Part shown: in pieces, positions 58,111 to 64,000 of the stretch
How the letters are laid out: each line of letters begins with the position of its first letter
Numbering within the stretch: position 1 is the first letter of the stretch
DNA from: Silene conica
Lineage: Eukaryota; Streptophyta; Magnoliopsida; Caryophyllales; Caryophyllaceae
NCBI GenBank assembly: GCA_029255685.2
Contig: CM055316.2
Coordinates: 69,331,237 to 69,395,236, forward strand
Direction of reading: 5' to 3'
Length of the DNA: 64,000 bases
Position numbers and translations under genes: made by a program
Notes under the pieces: model-generated
Seen by the model: the letters and a program-made list of their open reading frames with translations, nothing else
Told to the model about the DNA's origin: nothing
Databases searched by the model: none

Positions 58111-59130
58111 AAGTTGAATATCATAAACGGAATATTATCAACGAAATTACTCCTTTAAAGTAAAAAAATTAAGGTTATTATTGTTAAAGGAATTAACATC
58201 TTTCTGATTTCATTTGGCGCAATTTAAGGAGAACATTAAGGTTAATATTGTTAATGAACGGAATATTATAAACGGAATTTCATTTTCTGATTAGGAATAT
58301 TATATACGGAATATTATAAACGGAATATTATAAATAGAATCGAAAATGAAAAATATTATACAGAACATTATAAACGGAATATTATAAACAACTTTGTATA
58401 AACGGAATCGAAAATTAAGAATATTATACGGAATATTATAGACGGCTTTGTATAAACGGAATCGGAAATTAAGAATATTATACGGAATATTTATATTATA
58501 AACAAAATATTATATAAACGGAATATTATAAACGGAATCAAAAATTAAGAATATTATACGGAATATTTATATTAATAACGGAATATTATATAAACGGAAT
58601 ATTATAAACGAAATCGAAAATTAAGTTGAATATCATAAACGGAATATTATAAACAGAATATTATCAACGAAATACCTCCTTTAAAGTCAAAAATTAAGGT
58701 TATTATTGTTATTGGAATTAACATCTTTCTGATTTCACCAGATTTGGTCGAAATTTAAGGAGAACATTAAGGTTAATATTGTCAAAGAACGGAATATTAT
58801 AAACGGAATTTCATTTTCTGATTAGAATATTATATATGGAATATTATAAATGGAATCGAAAATGAATAATATTATACAGAACATTCTAAGCGGAATATTA
58901 TAAATAGATTTGTATAAACGAAATCGAAAATTAAGAATATTATAGACGGCTTTGTATAAACGGAATCGAAAATTAAGAATATTATACGGAATATTTATAT
59001 TATAAACGGAATATTATATAAACGGAATATTATAAACAGAATCGAAAATTAAGAATATTATACGGAATATTTATATTAATAATGGAATATTATATAAACG
59101 GAATATTATAAACGAAATCGAAAATTAAGT
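58111..59130. repeat. 512-bp tandem duplication with internal CGGAATATTATAAA repeats
   Basis: Two diverged copies of a unit starting AAGTTGAATATCATAAACGG, at 58111 and 58623, give a period of 512 bases. Inside each unit the words CGGAATATTATAAA, AAATCGAAAATTAAG and TTATACGGAATATT recur many times, so the unit itself grew from shorter repeats of about 14-35 bp. No coding content. Confidence 0.85.
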
Positions 59131-59202
59131 TACAATAATTAAATAGTAATGCATATAGTGTTGACACGTGGCAGAAGGGTGGAGATTGAATGTGGTGTTG
59201 AC

Positions 59203-59803
59203 TAGAGCTGGACAAAAGTGCGGGCCAGCCCGGCCCGGCCCGGCCCGGCCCTGTAACACGGCCAATTTTTTCCGGCCCACATAGGGCCAGGGCTGGGCCA
59301 GCCCAGCCCGGTAGATGTTAGGGCCAGTGCCAGGGCCGGATTTTGGCAGCCCGGTACAAATTATAGCCCGAACCAGCCCGGCCCGGCCCGGCCCAAAAGA
59401 TCAAGTTTCACCTACTGTTTCCGGTAAATAACAACTTGGGCCCATTATTGTTAATTAAACTACATCTTGATCTTTCTTTCTCCTGTGTTTCTTCCTTCAT
59501 CTCTCCTCCATTCTTCTTCTTTCCTGTGTTTCTTCCTTCATCTCTCCTTCATTCTTCTTATTTCTTCTTTCTTCCTTCTCATTAATCAAATTAACTTCTT
59601 CTAATTACACGAAACCAAATCACCACCATTGTAATTACTTCTCTGAGACCATGGTTTGTGATGATGGTAGTGGACTGGTGACACAGAGATGGTGCCAAAT
59701 TGATAATGGCGGTGCAATAGTGGAGGTGGCAGCCCTTGGGGCTTTGTTGGCCTGCTGAAGAGGATGGGATCGAGAGATCGATGATTAAGCACAAGGGTGG
59801 TGG
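59203..59803 (+). mobile_element. Probable 5' end of a hAT element, interrupted by a CACTA element
   Basis: TAGAGCTGGACAAAAGTG at 59203 followed by repeated GCCCGGCCC words in both orientations up to 59400 resembles the ends of many plant hAT elements. Then comes a CT-rich leader with a 40-bp direct repeat (59482 and 59523). The remainder lies beyond the CACTA insertion and outside the window. The candidate 8-bp duplicated target is GTGTTGAC at 59195-59202; the other copy cannot be checked. Confidence 0.5.
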
Positions 59804-59819
59804 CACTACAAAAAAATAT

Positions 59820-60140
59820 TGTCCTTGCGACGGATTATTTGCGACGGATAGAAAATCCGTCGCAAATTTTGTTTTGGGACGGACTTTGCGACGGATTATT
59901 TTTTTGCGACGGAATTTGCGACGGACCTAAATTTCCCAGACCCGCGAAGTGAAAGTCAAATGGCGGGAAAGTTTGCGACGGAAAATCCGTCGCAAATATT
60001 GACTTTTGCGACGGAATTTCCGTCGCAAACAAATTGACCAGACTTGACCAAATTCTGGTCAAGGTCAAACTTTGACCAGATTTGCGACGGAATTTCCGTC
60101 GCAAAAGTCAAAATTTGCGACGGAATTTCCGTCGCAAAGT
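59820..60140. repeat. Subterminal palindromes of the second CACTA element
   Basis: About ten copies of TTTGCGACGGAATTTCCGTC or part of it; GACGGAATTTCCGTC is a perfect palindrome around AATT. They are unlike the AACGGTT repeats of the first CACTA element, so the two belong to different families. Isolated copies recur at 60520 and 60660. Confidence 0.9.
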
Positions 60141-60149
60141 TATATTATA

Positions 60150-60530
60150 CAGACCCCGCGAGTCTTATTTTTCCCCAAATCGATTTCATAAATTAAAACC
60201 TAAAACCCTAAAGGCGATTTGCGACACCACCACCCTACCACGCCCCCACCCTACCACGCCCCCGCCGCCGCCGCCGCCGCAGCCGCCGGCACCTCCTCCT
60301 CCTTCCTCCTTCCTCCTTCTCCTTCCTTCCTCCTCCTTCCTCCTCCTTCCTCTCCTTCTCCTTTCTTCTCCCTTCCACCTGCCACCTCACCGCCACCACC
60401 ACCTCACCGCCGCCACCTTGCCGCCGCCACTTCTTTCTTCCTTCTCCATTTCTCCTTATGTATGTATACTAACTTTCGTTATTTATATACCGTCTTAATC
60501 AGTTATGTTTAATCCGTCGCAAAATTCCGT
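60150..60530. other. Leader of the second CACTA element, CCGCCG- and CCTCCT-rich
   Basis: Tracts of (CCG)n at 60264-60285 and (TCC)n up to 60440 give chance Pro/Ser-rich frames with no domain. Likely promoter and leader. Confidence 0.6.
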
Positions 60531-60830
60531 CGCAAATTCCGTATTATTGTTTTTTTATTGTTTTTAGGAATAGTTAGTTTAGTTTAATTGTTATTTGATT
60601 AGTTTAGTTAGTATTGTTAGGTGGTTAGTGATATTAGGTTGGTAGCTAATTTCGTCCCAAATCCGTCGCATATTGTTGTTAAGATGTTTAGGACGATTGA
60701 TTTTTGATATAAAATTTGCATTGTTGTTGATTGTTAGTATTGTTGATTTGTTTAGAATATTTTTGAATAGTACCCGTTCAATAATTACACATTAGGTGTA
60801 ATTGTTGAATAGTCCCCGTTTTGGGACTGT

Positions 60831-61039
60831 CTTTGAATCTTTCATGTCATTTAGGTAGTAAACACTCTTATAATTTCTTGATTGTAATGAAACAAAAATT
60901 GGGCAACACTTCCTTATTGTTCTCCAAATACATTCTATATAATATATTTGGAGAACAATAGGGAAGTGCTGCCCAATTTTTGTCTCATTACAATCAAGAA
61001 AATATAAGAGTGTTTACTAATGGTATGAAAGATTCAAAG
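60831..61039. repeat. Long near-perfect foldback in the second CACTA element
   Basis: The arm from 60831 (CTTTGAATCTTTCAT) pairs with the arm ending at 61039 (ATGAAAGATTCAAAG) over about 95 bases, with only a few mismatches and one small bulge. The loop is about 12 bases around CATTCTATATAA (60930-60945). Best-paired is the inner section TTGATTGTAATG to TGTTCTCCAAATA. It lies upstream of TNP2 in the leader or a first intron. It could be a nested MITE without visible target duplication, or a small-RNA precursor. Confidence 0.88.
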
Positions 61040-61102
61040 ATGGGTTTAGGCTGGAGAGATAAGGACCCCAGACCAATATATGTAAATTGTTTTTTTTTTG
61101 CA

Positions 61103-61262
61103 GGTTGGTGTTGGTGTTGGTGTTGGTGTTTATGTTGGTGTTAGTGTTGGTGTTGGTTTTGGTGTTGGTGTTGGTGTTGGTGGTGTTGGTAGTTGTAGTT
61201 GTTGTTGTTGTTGTTAGTTGTTTTAATTAATTGTTGTTGTTGTTGTTAATTAGTTGTTAACT
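61103..61262. repeat. (GTTGGT)n and (GTT)n microsatellite
   Basis: GTTGGTGTTGGT repeats pass into GTTGTTGTT repeats after a likely acceptor TTTTTTTGCAG at 61093-61103. Confidence 0.85.
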
Positions 61263-61283
61263 AGTTTTTGTTGTTAGTTGCTG

Positions 61284-61389
<106 letters not shown>

Positions 61390-61446
61390 TTAATTGTTGT
61401 TGTTAATTAGTTGTTGTTATTGTTTGTTAAAATATGTAGATTTACT

Positions 61447-64000
61447 ATGAAGAGATTAGAAAGAAAATGGATGTATGAAAGGTTGGATTCTAGGAAAAAA
61501 ATAAGGCAGGATTTCGTAATTGGTGTTAATGAATTCATTAACTATGTTAAGCAACAAGACGAATACGTTAGAAATAGAGAATTAGGTGTCCATGTTCTAA
61601 GTGTAAGAATACAAAGTATTTAGTTGAGCAAGAAGTACGGAAACACCTTGGTTTGAGAGGGTTTTGTGATAACTATTACGATTGGGTGTGTCACGGAGAG
61701 AAATTCTCCGTTGAGGAAGAGGGAAGCTCATCAATGCACTCCGACAATCCTTATAGGGATATGGTAGAAGATGCGTTACGCGATAGCATTGATCAAATTA
61801 GGGAAGATGCTCTAAACGCCGAGGTGGTCGATGAATCTCCAAATCCTAATGTATTAGCTTTTTTCCAAATGCTAAAACATGCCGAACAACCTCTTTATGT
61901 AGGAAGTCGTATGACATTGCTACAGTCGGCTTCAAGGTTGATCACTTTAAAATGTGAATACAACTTAGCTGAAAAATGTGTAGATGGTTTTGCGTCATAT
62001 ATCGGAGATATGATTCCTGAAAATAATCTTATGACGCGTAACTACTACGAAACCAAAAAAGTTCTTAAAGCTCTTCAACTTCCCCATGAGAAGATAGATG
62101 CCTGCTCGGGAGGATGTATGATTTTCTGGATGGACGACGCTCACCTTGATAAGTGCAGAAAATGTGGTACGAATAGGTACAAATTAGAGAAAAATGCAAA
62201 TGGCAAAAGAGTTCCGGAAAAGTTCTTAACTTATTTTCCATTAGGACCACGGTTGCAACGCTTTTATGCCACAAAGCACATCGCGGGCGAAATGCGTTGG
62301 CATTATGAAAACCCTCGTGTTAGTGGAACAATGTCTCATCCAAGTGACGGGGAGGCTTGGAAACAGTTTGACCGGCTGCATCCTGATTTTGCATCTGAGC
62401 CTAGGAATGTCCGTCTTGGACTTTGCACTGATGGTTTCGCACCGTTTAGTCAATTCGGGAAGCAATATTCATGTTGGCCGGTGATTCTTACTCCATACAA
62501 TTTACCACCCTGGCTCTGTATGAAAAGACAGTTTATGCTCTTAACATTACTTATTCCCGGTCCCCACAATCCAAAGAAAAACCTTGACGTCTATTTGCAG
62601 CCTCTTATTCACGAGTTGAAGCAATTATGGGAGACGGGGATCTTAACCTATGACGTCTCCTTGAAGCAAAACTTTGATCTTAATTAGAGCCGCACTCCTA
62701 TGGACGATCAACGACTTTCCTGCATATGGCATGTTATCTGGTTGGACAACTCAAGGTGAGCATGCATGTCCATATTGTATGAAAAATGAGACTAAGTCAG
62801 TTTGGCTACAACATGGCAAAAAATGGAGTTGGTTTGATTGTCATCGACAGTTTTTAGACAGTAATCATGTTTTTCGTAAGGATAAGGTGCATTTTAGAAA
62901 AGGGAAAGTTGAGCACGATGTAGCTGCGAAGAGGTTAACAGGCAATGAAGTCTGGGATTGTGTCAAACATCTACCGAAAATTGTGGATGGATCTGAACGT
63001 GAACTGAATTTGCTTAAAGGGAAACGGATTAGGTGGTGGAAACAAAGCATCTTTTGGGATCTTCCCTATTGGAGCACGCTACTAATTCGACATAACCTTG
63101 ATGTCATGCATATTGAGAAAAATTTCTTCGAGCAAATAATTCACACTGTCATGGACGTGAAAGGAAAAACAAAATTAAACTCAAATGCAGAGAAAGACAT
63201 GTTACTTCTTTGTTCAAGTAGAAGAAAAGGGGATTCGGTCGTTTTGAAAAAGGAACAAAAGAAAGTCCTATGTGAATGGGTATACAAACTGAAGTTTCCC
63301 GACGGTTATGCTTCAGATTTGAGAAGGTGTGTCGATATGAATGAATTGAAGATACACGGTTTGAAAAGTCATGATTGTCACGTCTTCATGGAGCGATTAC
63401 TCCCAGTTGCTTTGAGACATCTTCTTCCAAAAAATGAGTGGAATGCCATAACTGAAATTAGTCAGTTTTTCAGAGATTTGTGTACTTCATCAGTACAAAT
63501 TGAAAAAATTACAAGTCTCGAAAATAACATTGCGGAGATTATCTGCAAATTAGAGAAAATCCTTCAACCTTCTTTTTTCAACTCAATGGAACACCTACCT
63601 ATTCATTTGCCATATGAAGTAAAAGTGGGTGGTCCTGTGCAATATAGGTGGATGTATCCTTTCGAGAGGTAATGTCATCATCCTTATTCAATTCTTTATA
63701 TTACATAATACATATATATCATCATATTTTTCATTCTAAATTAATTTCTTTGTAGGTTTTTGAATCATTTGAAAAAAAAAATCAAAAATAAAGCTCATGT
63801 TGAAGGGTCTATATGTAATGCATATTTAATTGAGGAAATAGCAAATTTTTGTTCCCTATACTTTGAAGATCACATAGACACTAAGGCAAAGGACCTCGAC
63901 GTTGGTTCAAAAAAGCCGACACAATCTAACTTGCCTGAGATATTTCAAGATCATGATGGCACTACTTCTGGAAAGTGTCGTGAAAGGTTTTTGGAGGATA
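61447..64000 (+). pseudogene. TNP2-like transposase of the second CACTA element, frameshifted, partial
   Basis: ATG 61447 opens the transposase-associated domain (Arg-Lys-Trp-Met-Tyr). A one-base shift near 61576 moves the frame just before the Cys-Pro-Cys-Ser-Lys-Cys motif, and the rest reads on through Trp-Val-Cys-His-Gly-Glu. The core follows: Met-Ile-Pro-Glu-Asn-Asn, His-Pro-Ser-Asp-Gly-Glu-Ala-Trp, Leu-Gly-Leu-Cys-Thr-Asp-Gly-Phe, then a 4-base AATT insertion near 62683 breaks it before Ala-Leu-Leu-Trp-Thr-Ile-Asn-Asp-Phe. The second half has Cys-Pro-Tyr-Cys and Leu-Asp-Val-Met-His-Ile-Glu-Lys-Asn. An intron is read at 63669-63755; the next exon runs off the window. Apart from two indels the protein is well conserved, so inactivation is recent. 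Confidence 0.88.

Noticed and set aside
60082..60512. Pro/Ser-rich frames near 60.3 kb
   Set aside because: Products of (CCG)n and (TCC)n tracts in the CACTA leader.

Overview
This is a window of plant nuclear DNA made almost entirely of transposable elements nested inside one another. I recognise no ordinary host gene, rRNA gene or tRNA gene. The plant assignment rests on the element types: Athila-type and chromovirus-type Ty3/Gypsy elements, Ty1/Copia elements primed by tRNA-Met, two CACTA (En/Spm) elements, a Stowaway MITE, a hAT end and a Mutator-like element carrying Ulp1-type SUMO-protease genes. I cannot name the species.

The nest can be read level by level from target-site duplications (TSDs). 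The outermost unit is a Mutator-like element (MULE) that runs off the left edge and ends near 55150. It is now in three pieces: 1-4014, 24339-25956 and 50968 to about 55150. A Copia element (4015-24338, TSD TTAAG, minus strand) sits in it. That Copia element has a CACTA transposon (8817-20081, TSD CAA) inside its gag gene. The CACTA element carries a Stowaway MITE (11119-11431) and a 2.9 kb solo LTR (13969-16844, TSD CATGC). Separately, a Gypsy element (25957-50967, TSD ACGTC) is inserted in the MULE. It contains a 16.3 kb Athila-type element (29556-45898, TSD ATGCC), whose gag-pol gene is split by a Copia solo LTR (34437-35425, TSD GGAAC).

Reading the MULE across its insertions gives one long minus-strand gene: an untranslated first exon near 54.8-55.0 kb, an N-terminal region at 53.4-51.0 kb, a Ulp1 protease domain at 25.3-24.3 kb, and a second tandem Ulp1-like domain at 4.0-1.6 kb that has lost its catalytic Gln and Cys. 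Inside the intron of the second domain, on the opposite strand, is a short gene with its own TATA box whose product resembles the XS domain of SGS3/FDM RNA-silencing proteins. A 147-residue ORF with a TATA box and an E2F-like site follows at 169-612. The introns and spacers of this MULE are filled with a dispersed 12-bp motif, GTGTAACTCYAT. XS-like protein, SUMO proteases and motif-filled noncoding DNA together suggest a transposon-borne anti-silencing module, formally similar to the VANC/motif system of Arabidopsis VANDAL elements. This is an inference.

Right of the MULE (55.2-64 kb) are a broken Copia gag/protease fragment, an AT-rich 512-bp tandem duplication, the 5' end of a hAT element, and inside it a second CACTA element that runs off the right edge. 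That CACTA element carries a frameshifted TNP2 transposase gene and, upstream of it, a long near-perfect foldback that could make small RNAs. A GC-rich palindrome (CAGCCGG...CCGGCTG) is scattered through the Athila LTRs, the Athila internal region and the unrelated solo LTR at 14 kb.
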